Assembly (NCBI GenBank): GCA_029780115.1
Contig: JAKOZG010000001.1
Span: forward strand, 123,236-187,235
Source of the DNA: Thermotogota bacterium
GTDB taxonomy: Bacteria > Thermotogota > Thermotogae > Petrotogales > Petrotogaceae
Length of the DNA: 64,000 nt
Reading direction: 5' to 3'
Part shown: piece by piece, positions 19,099-26,652 of the stretch
How the letters are laid out: each line of letters begins with the position of its first letter
Numbering within the stretch: the first letter of the stretch is position 1
Position numbers and translations under genes: made by a program
Notes under the pieces: model-generated
Databases searched by the model: none
Told to the model about the DNA's origin: nothing
Seen by the model: only the letters and a program-made list of their open reading frames with translations

Positions 19099-19635
19099 TT
19101 GTTCTTTACTGTTGGTGATATCAAAACTAAACCTCAAAGCAAAAGATTTAAAGGATACTCTTATACTGTTTCTGGTGAAAAAACAGATGATGACTTTATT
19201 AAAGAAATTATAACTTCTATTTATGCTAATAATAATCCAAACGACCCTGCTTTTCACTTTAAGTCTTTTGGAGGCAAGAATTTATCTATTATTTTTAAGG
19301 ATCAATTTGGAATAATTGTTAATCACAAAAAGATTTATAGAATGAGAAAAGAACTCGGTTTTACTAGACCTTACAAAGATCATTTCGAACATTCAAATAG
19401 AAGACCAAATAACCATGAAATAAATTCTCCTAACGCATTCTGGGTAGCAAATAACAAATTCATTCCAACTAAACATGAAGGTTTTGTCCCTCTACTTGAT
19501 ATCATTGACACTTTTGATAAAACGATTGTTTCTACTCAAATAGGGCATTCTAGCAAATCAAAGATTTTATGAATGCTGTGAAAAAAGCTGTTTTGTACAG
19601 AAACGCTAATCCTAATAAAATCAGGTTGCCTTCAT
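19099..19635 (+). pseudogene. IS3-family transposase (OrfB) remnant
   Basis: The open frame (157 codons, to 19572) reads GYSYTVSGEKTDDDFIKEII, then VNHKKIYRMRKELGFTRP (the HTH_21 segment) and FWVANNKFIPTKHEGFVPLLDIIDTFDKTIVSTQIGHS, matching the start of the IS3 integrase core (first catalytic Asp region). A frameshift near 19555 moves the sequence to another frame (DFMNAVKKAVLYRNANPNKIR), then similarity ends at about 19625. The second Asp and the Glu of the DDE triad are absent, so it cannot be active. Confidence 0.75.
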
Positions 19636-19754
19636 AACCTTTGTAATGTTTCTTAACCGTTCTTCTATCAACCTCGTAATCCTTGCTAATTCTGAATAGT
19701 ATGGCTTCATTCCTATCACCTTTTTATTTCTAGCTGCTTGATTAAAACTTTCAT
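19625..19754 (-). pseudogene. IS21-type IstA N-terminal fragment
   Basis: On the minus strand an ATG behind GAGGAGG starts a 12-codon frame. In a shifted frame it continues as RNEAILFRISKDYEVDRRTV KKHYKGYEG, a helix-turn-helix like the IstA N-terminus. It stops at the junction with the IS3 remnant. The remainder of istA and all of istB are missing. The IS21 assignment also rests on the repeated TGTGCAA motifs just outside. Confidence 0.5.
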
Positions 19755-19800
19755 CTGGTATCCTCCTCTTCTTTCTGATTTTTCTCAATAGAAGGATCCC

Positions 19801-19838
19801 TTTTCATGTGCAATTTTGTAGATTTTTATGTGCAACTA
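19801..19838. repeat. two TGTGCAA-type repeats, probable IS21 end
   Basis: TTTTCATGTGCAATTT and TTTTATGTGCAACTA recur 23 bp apart upstream of the IstA fragment. Multiple subterminal repeats are usual at IS21 ends. Confidence 0.4.
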
Positions 19839-20492
19839 TTACTACTTTTGTATTTTACAATTTACATACATATATATATATATCAAGAATCAACAATTTA
19901 AACAAATTTTTTAAAGTTATAATCATTCAAATTTGACATTTAAATAAACAAAATATTAAATTAATAGTGAATTGAACAAATTTTGGTATAATTGTTTAAC
20001 AATTTAATAAAAAAGTCTTTAAATTTGTAATACTTTTTGCGTATAAAGTACTTAATAATTAAAAATATAAGATTAAAGAAATAATATATTTAGAATAGTA
20101 ATTTCGGCATTAATAAATATCGATCATTTTTTAAAGTTTTGTTCAATTTCTTTTTTTATTAAGATTTACTATCACAATAGAGCCGATTTTTGGCTATCAA
20201 TTCAAAAATGAGATGATCCAACTTACGTACGTTAATACAATAACTCTTTTGTGTTGGTAAGTAGTTAACTCAACATAAAAAAAGAATTAGTTTTTTTTGT
20301 GCCTTTGAAATTGATGTTACCCTATTTCTATTATACGAGTATACGAGGAGGAAATAAATTGTTGTAAAAATTATATTTAAAAGGAGGTGATTGCAAAAAT
20401 TAAAACACAGTTATTATCGGCTATATTTAAAAGATCCAAGTTGTTCATAAAGAGCTTAAGTTATTAAAAATAAAGAAAAAGAGGTGGGTTGA

Positions 20493-21848
20493 ATGAAAAA
20501 CAAATTTAAGAAAAAAACTTTTATAATTATGTTTATCATGTTACTAGGTTTATTTGTTACATTAGGAGCTCAGGAAGTATACTATTACAATAAAGTACAA
20601 GAGGTATTTGATTGGGGAACTGGTACAACAAAAGTTGTAGTTAATGTAGAAAAAATCTTGAGCTCAGCAGACGTAAACTGGAGTACATTTGAGGTTTATG
20701 TCAAACGTTACGATAAAAGATTAAAAAGTCTATTTTTGGAGGAAGGACAAAGAAAAGTAACAGATGCTTACGTTTCTGATGAGATGGGAAATAAGGTTAA
20801 AGAAGGAAATTACATAGCTATAGTGATGGAAACTCGTCCTGGTTTGAGTATCTGCTCCCCATTAAATTATATCAGTGGGATCGGAGGTAATAATTGGGCC
20901 GAAGAAGAATATACAATCAAACAAGTAAAAGAGATAACTGCTGCCGAAGAAAAAATAAATGGAATAGTTTCTACCACTTTAAACAAAACATTCAGACCAC
21001 AAATTGACAAATTCACTTTTGGATCAGAGTTCTATAGAGATGAAAGAAATGGCGATATTACGCTTACTTACGCAGCATATGAACCAGAGATAAAGACTGC
21101 AAGTAAGAGCCCTCTAATTATCTGGCTACATGGTGCAGGAGAAGGAGGAAAAGATCCAACTATACCTTTAGCAGCCAATAAATCAGTTAATTTTGCTTCA
21201 GAAGAAGTTCAAAAAATTTTTGGAGGAGCTTACGTTTTAGTACCTCAAACACCTACAGTATGGATGGACCCAGGAGCAGAAGAATATGATTATAATATTG
21301 AAATCCCATCAAATATACCTCCTATACCTTCCGTGTCTAAATACACAAAAGCTTTAAAAAATTTAATTGATAAATTTGTTCAAGCGAATCCCGGTATAGA
21401 CACAAATCGTATTTATATTGGTGGATGTTCTGCCGGTGGTTTTATGACAATGCGAATGATACTTGATTATCCTGATTATTTTGCAGCTGCCTTTCCTGTT
21501 TGTGAAGGATTCTATCATCCATATTTAACAGATAAGGATATCGAAAAACTAAAAAATCAGAATATATGGTTTGTTACTGCTGCAACAGACTCTACACTCC
21601 CCGCACCAATTTTTACTCTACCTACTTATGACAAACTGATTAAAGAAGGCGCAAAAAATGTACATCTCACTTATCTCAAAAGGGTAATAGACACCTCCGG
21701 AAGATATCGAGATGAAAAGGGAAATCCATACGAGTATAACGGACATTACTCATGGATATATGTATATAACAATGAAGCTACTGCAGAAATAGATGGTCAA
21801 GAAATTGCGATCTTAAATTGGTTGGCTATGCAAAATAAACTTTATTAA
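20493..21848 (+). CDS. secreted EstA-like esterase with N-terminal Ig-like domain
   Basis: A Sec signal peptide (about residues 1-26, ending LGAQE) is followed by a beta-rich Ig-like region (about 30-160) and an alpha/beta-hydrolase domain. The nucleophile elbow GCSAGG is at 311-316 (Ser313), the oxyanion-type HGAGEGG at 213-219, and a likely catalytic His418 sits in NGHYSW. The layout matches Thermotoga maritima EstA (TM0033), which acts on short-chain acyl esters; the natural substrate, perhaps acetylated or feruloylated plant polymers, is inference. GAGGTGGG precedes the ATG. It stands alone, next to IS remnants. Confidence 0.82.
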   Translation: MKNKFKKKTFIIMFIMLLGLFVTLGAQEVYYYNKVQEVFDWGTGTTKVVVNVEKILSSADVNWSTFEVYVKRYDKRLKSLFLEEGQRKVTDAYVSDEMGNKVKEGNYIAIVMETRPGLSICSPLNYISGIGGNNWAEEEYTIKQVKEITAAEEKINGIVSTTLNKTFRPQIDKFTFGSEFYRDERNGDITLTYAAYEPEIKTASKSPLIIWLHGAGEGGKDPTIPLAANKSVNFASEEVQKIFGGAYVLVPQTPTVWMDPGAEEYDYNIEIPSNIPPIPSVSKYTKALKNLIDKFVQANPGIDTNRIYIGGCSAGGFMTMRMILDYPDYFAAAFPVCEGFYHPYLTDKDIEKLKNQNIWFVTAATDSTLPAPIFTLPTYDKLIKEGAKNVHLTYLKRVIDTSGRYRDEKGNPYEYNGHYSWIYVYNNEATAEIDGQEIAILNWLAMQNKLY

Positions 21849-22021
21849 ACTCTGATTCTATTTCATTTTAATCTAGTTTAAGTTAAAGAATTTACCTTTT
21901 TAGGAAAAAATTAAAAACATATAAACGTCAAAGCGAATTCTGAAAGGTAAATGCCCTTTATAAAAATCTTTGAAATGAAAAAGGTAACTTTTTGGTATTA
22001 GACATTTCAATTAAATAAAAC

Positions 22022-22319
22022 TCCTGAGTTTGACATTTACAAATCTGCCCTGACCATATCAACTCTACCTAGATTAGCATTAGTATTTTTCCCCTAGCTA
22101 TTTTTAACAATTCCAAGAATAATAAAAATCACTTGTCTTCGTAATCTTATATACATTACATCAAAAAATAAGTATGAAGTTCAAAACGAGAATTATTTAT
22201 CTGAGAATAACGTCTAGTGATGAAAAAATTTTTGCTGAAAAATGGCATTATCATCCCTCAAAACGACATTCTGATTTTTCATTTTCCTAATTTTCTCCCT
22301 TTAACTGTCAAACTCAGGA
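22022..22319. repeat. 298-bp segment bounded by 14-bp inverted repeats
   Basis: TCCTGAGTTTGACA at 22022-22035 is the exact reverse complement of TGTCAAACTCAGGA at 22306-22319. The interior has no coding frame. This could be a MITE-like element; no clear target-site duplication is visible. Confidence 0.5.
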
Positions 22320-22332
22320 AAATCTTTTTTCT

Positions 22333-22378
22333 TAAATTAGTTTTTCATATGAAAAACTAATTTATCGTTCAAGTATTA
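22333..22378 (+). repeat. hairpin-plus-box repeat, copy C
   Basis: A perfect 13-bp stem AAATTAGTTTTTC / GAAAAACTAATTT (loop ATAT, 22334-22363) abuts the box ATCGTTCAAGTATTA (22364-22378). On the minus strand the box begins 9 nt after the trkH stop, the same distance as copy A from the dxr stop. Confidence 0.78.
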
Positions 22379-22387
22379 TGTAAATCA

Positions 22388-23935
22388 TCAAGGGGCTACT
22401 ATTTCTTTTAAATCTCTTAAAATCTTAATAAATGAATTGATTATAACAAAAAATTCTAGTCTTCCTAAATACATTGCAATAATTTGAGTCCATATAACCC
22501 CTAATGGTGCTTGAGCGCTAGTTATTCCAATAGACAATCCAACATTTGACAGGGTCGAAGCAAATTCAAACAATACATCAGGTAAGGCATATCCATACCC
22601 GAGCAAAATAAATACTCCTACAAAATAAGTAACAAAATATGCAGTAGTTACTACAACAACATTTTTTATTGCATCTAAATCTATCTTTTTTCGAGAAATA
22701 CCTTTATAAACTTCTAAATAAAAAGTAGTTCCACTTGGTTTGAAAAAAGATTTTATTTGATTGAACACTAGTTCAAAAGCAATGTATATTCTAAATAATT
22801 TTAAGCCACTGGAAGTTGAATCCATCATCCCCCCAAAGATCATTAACAGTGTAATGAGAAGAAGACAGAAAGAATTCCATTTAGTAAAGGATACTGTAGA
22901 AAAACCAGTACCTGTAAGTGAAGAAATACTCTGAAATATCGAGTTTATTATTCCATCTTTAACACCATAGATTTCTAGAAGAGAAAACAGAAAAAGCAAA
23001 ATAGAAAAAATGGTTAAAATAATAAACATCACTTTAGGTTCGGGATTTTTTAGAAAAGGCTCTGAACGAATCTTCTCTTTAAATTCGAACTTTGTAATTT
23101 CACCTTTTTTTAATTCTTTTCTATATCTGAAAAAATTCTTAAACATCAAAAGAGCAGCATAATGTACGCCAAATCCTGTAGCACCCATTATCATCAGTAA
23201 CATTATTATTATATGCACGCTCAAACTACTATATGAACCTATACTCAAATTTTTGGTTGAAAAACCACCTGTTGCTAAGGCAGTAAGAGAATGATTCAAT
23301 GCATCAAAAAAAGAAAGTTTGCCTATAGTCATTAAAAGTATAATTCCTATAATCGCCCAAGATAGATATATTCTCAGAATAATTTTAGCTGATTCTCTCA
23401 AATTGGGAACCAAATTATCCGTTCGGCCTTCCGCTTGATATATTCCTGCCCCTACAGAACCCGCTATAATAACAGTAATGGTAGCAAAACCTGCTCCACC
23501 CACATACTGTGTAATAGACCTCCATAATAAAATTGCCCTAGGTAAATTTTCAACTTCTGAAAACATAGTAAGGCCAGTTCCTGTCCACCCGCTTGTGGAT
23601 TCAAAAATAGCTTGAGTAAAATTTAAAAACCCAGCAAAAATAAAAGGAAGAGAAGACAAAAATATTGCAAGAGTCCATACCAAGAAAACAGTAACGGTAG
23701 CATCTTGAAGATTTAATTCTTTCTTCCTTTCTCCTCTACTAATTATTCGAAAAAATTCCCCAATCAAAAAGGTTAAAATAGCTGTGCTAAAAAAAGCCAA
23801 AAATATTTGATAACCATCTACTAAAGCTATAAAAGAAATAATAAATATTAGTATCGCTAATCCAATTGTGCTGTTTCCTGTATTTCTAAAAATTAATTTA
23901 TACCTCAAGATAAGAAAGTTACGATATGAAGACAC
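22388..23935 (-). CDS. trkH: Trk potassium uptake channel subunit
   Basis: Membrane channel of the Trk/Ktr potassium uptake system, 515 residues with about ten hydrophobic segments. Selectivity-filter-like loops are visible in each repeat: STSGWTGTGLTMF, ALATGGFSTKN, SLTGTGFSTV and STLSNVGLSIG. It follows two TrkA-type proteins on the same strand by 11 nt. Together they make a complete uptake system. Confidence 0.94.
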   Translation of the reverse strand: MSSYRNFLILRYKLIFRNTGNSTIGLAILIFIISFIALVDGYQIFLAFFSTAILTFLIGEFFRIISRGERKKELNLQDATVTVFLVWTLAIFLSSLPFIFAGFLNFTQAIFESTSGWTGTGLTMFSEVENLPRAILLWRSITQYVGGAGFATITVIIAGSVGAGIYQAEGRTDNLVPNLRESAKIILRIYLSWAIIGIILLMTIGKLSFFDALNHSLTALATGGFSTKNLSIGSYSSLSVHIIIMLLMIMGATGFGVHYAALLMFKNFFRYRKELKKGEITKFEFKEKIRSEPFLKNPEPKVMFIILTIFSILLFLFSLLEIYGVKDGIINSIFQSISSLTGTGFSTVSFTKWNSFCLLLITLLMIFGGMMDSTSSGLKLFRIYIAFELVFNQIKSFFKPSGTTFYLEVYKGISRKKIDLDAIKNVVVVTTAYFVTYFVGVFILLGYGYALPDVLFEFASTLSNVGLSIGITSAQAPLGVIWTQIIAMYLGRLEFFVIINSFIKILRDLKEIVAP

Positions 23936-23946
23936 AATTCCACCTT

Positions 23947-24621
23947 CTATTTTAAAGCATTTACTACTTCATCAACTTTATCTTTAAGTGACAAAACAAT
24001 AAGTTTATCTCCTGAAAGGATAACAGTTTCTCCATGTGGTACCAAAATTTCACCATTTTTTCGTATTAAAACTCCTATTATGGAATTTTGTGGCAAATTG
24101 ACATCTTTCAATTTCTTGCAATTTGCTTTATCTTTAGATTCAATAGATATTTCTAAAATGGATAGCTTATCTACATATGGGTTAAAAAAATCTGTCACAT
24201 CTTCATAAATTAGTGATGATTCAATGAGCTTTTCCATCCATCTGATTGGTACTATTGTTTCAACTTCAATAGATTGAAACATAATTTCATCTTCAGGTGA
24301 ATTAACTAAAGCAATAACTTTAATTTCTTTAAAAAATTGCTTTAATAACCATGACACAACGAAATTCAAAGCATCATCTTCAGATATGATTATCATTGCT
24401 TCAACTTTTCTATCTAAATCTAAATTTTCTATCCAACAAATATCCGTAGGATCCTGATGGATAAGTTCTAAAGAAGAAAAATTTATTTTCAGTCCATCCA
24501 AAATTTCAAGATTAGATTTTTTATCGCTTACATAAAAAACTCTATTTCCTAATAACAACAATTTTTTAGCTAGGGAATAAGCTAATCCAGATCCTTCAAT
24601 TATATAAAATGTTCTACTCAT
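23947..24621 (-). CDS. TrkA-type regulator with degenerate N domain and TrkA-C domain
   Basis: Regulatory subunit of the potassium channel, 224 residues. The N-terminal RCK-like fold (1-130) has lost the last Gly of GxGxxG: it reads GSGLAY at 10-15. The C-terminal TrkA-C domain is clear (ISIESKDKANCKKLKDVNLPQNSIIGVLIRKNGEILVPHGETVI... with GDKLIVLSL). It lies 2 nt after the 138-residue RCK protein. The pair resembles a TrkA split into two polypeptides, as I recall for T. maritima. Confidence 0.85.
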   Translation of the reverse strand: MSRTFYIIEGSGLAYSLAKKLLLLGNRVFYVSDKKSNLEILDGLKINFSSLELIHQDPTDICWIENLDLDRKVEAMIIISEDDALNFVVSWLLKQFFKEIKVIALVNSPEDEIMFQSIEVETIVPIRWMEKLIESSLIYEDVTDFFNPYVDKLSILEISIESKDKANCKKLKDVNLPQNSIIGVLIRKNGEILVPHGETVILSGDKLIVLSLKDKVDEVVNALK

Positions 24622-24623
24622 TC

Positions 24624-25040
24624 TTATTTCTCCTCTATTTGTTTAACAAGATTTTTTACCGAATCTTCAATTGGACAAAAAAAATCTATATTAGCCTTTG
24701 TAAAGATAGTCTTTTTTGCTGGGTCATTTACTCTTGCAGCAACATTTATATCTTTATTTAGTTTTTTTATTCCATAAGCTAACATAAAATTTAAGTTATC
24801 ATCTGGAGTAACTATATAAACCATATCAGCCTTCTCTAAATCTAAATCCATCAATGCAGCCATGTCGTTAGTGTCCAAAATTTTTGTAAATCCTACAAAA
24901 TTGTTTTTAGTTAGTCTTTCAAAAGACTTTTCATCTTTATCTATTACAATAACGTTATGATCTTTACACAATTTTAAAGCTAATTCAGAACCCATTTTCC
25001 CACAACCAATGATAATAATAATTTTTACTTTATTTGCCAT
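24624..25040 (-). CDS. TrkA-N (RCK) domain protein
   Basis: A 138-residue NAD(H)-binding RCK domain with an intact GCGKMG at residues 12-17 and the acidic end of the second strand at VIVIDKD. It has no TrkA-C domain. It is the first gene of the trk unit, followed 2 nt later by the protein carrying the TrkA-C domain, and probably forms a hetero-ring with it on TrkH. Confidence 0.88.
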   Translation of the reverse strand: MANKVKIIIIIGCGKMGSELALKLCKDHNVIVIDKDEKSFERLTKNNFVGFTKILDTNDMAALMDLDLEKADMVYIVTPDDNLNFMLAYGIKKLNKDINVAARVNDPAKKTIFTKANIDFFCPIEDSVKNLVKQIEEK

Positions 25041-25092
25041 CTGTTCTCACTTCCAATTTAATATATGAATATAAAAATAAATAAAAAATAAA

Positions 25093-25188
25093 AGAGCCCG
25101 CTATTCATTATAACTCTAAAGCCTTATTATTCGAAACTTTTCATAAAGAGAGTTTCTTTCGCTTTAATAAAGCTTGATAGTGGGCTCT
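25093..25188 (-). terminator. long nested stem-loop with U-rich tail downstream of hslU
   Basis: On the minus strand a 12-bp outer stem (AGAGCCCACTAT with ATAGCGGGCTCT, one G-U pair), a 10-bp middle stem (AAGCTTTATT with AATAAGGCTT) and a 6-bp inner stem (GAAACT with AGTTTC) are nested. A U-rich run follows (TTTTATTTTTTATTT). It starts 32 nt after the hslU stop and lies before trk. It most likely terminates the pfkA-pyk-hslU transcript. Confidence 0.7.
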
Positions 25189-25219
25189 GTTCTTTAAAAA
25201 GTAAAATATAAATAATTAA

Positions 25220-26629
25220 TTATAATATAAATTCTCGTAGATCTTCATTCAGAACAATATCTCCTAATCTTAAATCTACATAATTTTTGTCAACTTTCAC
25301 TTCCCATTGTCCGGATGCAGGAGCTTCATAAGATATTTCTTCAAGTACTTTTTCTACTATAGTGTATAGTCTTCTAGCTCCAATATTTTCGACTTTCTCA
25401 TTTACTTCATAGGCAATATCTGCCATCCTATCAATACCATCCTCAGTAAACACAACATCTACTCCATCAGTTTTTAACAAATATTGGTATTGTTTTAAAA
25501 TGGCGTTTTTTGGTTGAGTAAGTATTCTGACGAAATCCTCTTTGGTTAGAGGAGAAAGTTCGGCGCGGATTGGGAATCTTCCTTGCAATTCTGGAATCAA
25601 ATCCGATGGTTTAGAGTCGCTAAACGCACCAGCTGCTATAAATAGTATATAATCAGTTTTAACAGGGCCATACTTAGTTAGGACTGTAGTTCCTTCTACG
25701 ATGGGTAATAAATCTCTTTGAACGCCTTCTCTTGAAACATCTGGACCTGAAGGTGAACCTTTAGAAACAACCTTATCAATCTCATCAATAAAAACTATCC
25801 CTTGGTTTTGAGCTCTATCTAATCCTTCTTGAAAAAGTCTATCTTGATCAATAAATTGTTCTGCTTCGATTGGCTCCAAAATTCGTCTCGCCTCAGATAC
25901 CTTCATTCGTCTTTTCTTCTTTTTCTTTGGCATTAAACTCTCAAACATTTCTCCAAATTGTATTCCCATATCTTCAAATTCTGGCCCTAACCCTACAAAT
26001 AAAGGGCTTGCTTGTTCTTCCAATTCAATTTCAATTTCTACATCTTCCAACTCCTTGTTCCGTAGTTTTTGCAGAACTTCTTCTCTTTTTCTAAATAAAC
26101 TTTCATCTTCCTCTCGTACATTTTTATCTCGTTCAAATTGACTAGGTTGAGTAAAAACTTGAAACATATCAGTAAAAGATGCTTGCTGTTTTTTCTTTTT
26201 GGAAGGGACAAGAGCTTCTACAATTCTTTCTTCAACTGCTCTCTGTGCCTTTTCTTTAACTTCTTCCATCATCTCTTTTTTTACCATGTTTATTGAATTA
26301 TCTACTAATTCTCTAACCATAGTCTCAACGTTCTTTCCTACATAACCAACTTCAGTAAATCTCGTAGCTTCAACTTTTACGAATGGAGCGTTTGCAATTT
26401 CAGCCAATCTTCTTGCAATTTCAGTTTTACCTACTCCAGTAGGACCTATCATTAAAATATTTTTGGGAATCACATCTTTTCTAATTTCTTCGTCTAAGGA
26501 TAATCTTCTAATTCTATTTCTCAATGCAATTGCTACTAATTTTTTAGCTTCTGTTTGTCCTATAATATATTTATCTAATTCTGCAACAATTTTTTTTGGC
26601 GTCAATTCATTTTCAACAGCAAATTCCAC
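25220..26629 (-). CDS. hslU: HslU (ClpY) ATPase subunit
   Basis: AAA+ unfoldase of the HslUV protease, 469 residues. Walker A GPTGVGKT is at 62-69, Walker B is IVFIDEIDK, and the long I-domain lies between them. The C-terminal tail LNEDLREFIL has the form that docks into HslV. hslV is not next to it and is not in the window. It follows pyk by 23 nt and is probably co-transcribed. The start is GTG behind GAGGTGAT. Confidence 0.95.
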   Translation of the reverse strand: MEFAVENELTPKKIVAELDKYIIGQTEAKKLVAIALRNRIRRLSLDEEIRKDVIPKNILMIGPTGVGKTEIARRLAEIANAPFVKVEATRFTEVGYVGKNVETMVRELVDNSINMVKKEMMEEVKEKAQRAVEERIVEALVPSKKKKQQASFTDMFQVFTQPSQFERDKNVREEDESLFRKREEVLQKLRNKELEDVEIEIELEEQASPLFVGLGPEFEDMGIQFGEMFESLMPKKKKKRRMKVSEARRILEPIEAEQFIDQDRLFQEGLDRAQNQGIVFIDEIDKVVSKGSPSGPDVSREGVQRDLLPIVEGTTVLTKYGPVKTDYILFIAAGAFSDSKPSDLIPELQGRFPIRAELSPLTKEDFVRILTQPKNAILKQYQYLLKTDGVDVVFTEDGIDRMADIAYEVNEKVENIGARRLYTIVEKVLEEISYEAPASGQWEVKVDKNYVDLRLGDIVLNEDLREFIL

Positions 26630-26652
26630 TTATATCACCTCAAATTTTTTGT

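Larger units (their letters stand above)
19036..20492. other. insertion-sequence graveyard and esterase upstream region
   Basis: About 1.46 kb without an intact gene. It holds an IS3-type transposase remnant (19099-19635), an IS21-type remnant in the opposite direction (19625-19754) with two terminal-type repeats, a short TA microsatellite near 19867-19884, a TGGTATAAT extended -10 at 19984-19992, and two orphan ribosome-binding-like sites (20345-20351 and 20380-20390). Confidence 0.65.
21849..22387. other. 539-bp intergenic region with inverted repeat and box copy C
   Basis: No coding frame. It holds a 14-bp perfect inverted repeat enclosing 270 bp (22022-22319) and the hairpin-plus-box copy C (22333-22378) next to the trkH stop codon. 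It lies between the ends of two convergent genes (esterase and trkH). Confidence 0.65.

Noticed and set aside
18684..19124. Minus-strand open frame of 146 codons opposite the MalG-like permease
   Set aside because: It is a shadow of the permease coding sequence with no ribosome binding site.
19867..19884. TA dinucleotide run
   Set aside because: Short microsatellite of the kind expected in AT-rich debris; no link to a feature.
20195..20215. Hairpin AGCC-GATTTTT-GGCT upstream of the esterase
   Set aside because: A 4-bp stem is too short to support a terminator or riboswitch call.
25041..25219. c-di-AMP (ydaO) riboswitch before the trk genes
   Set aside because: The conserved ydaO core is not visible; the structure fits a long terminator better.
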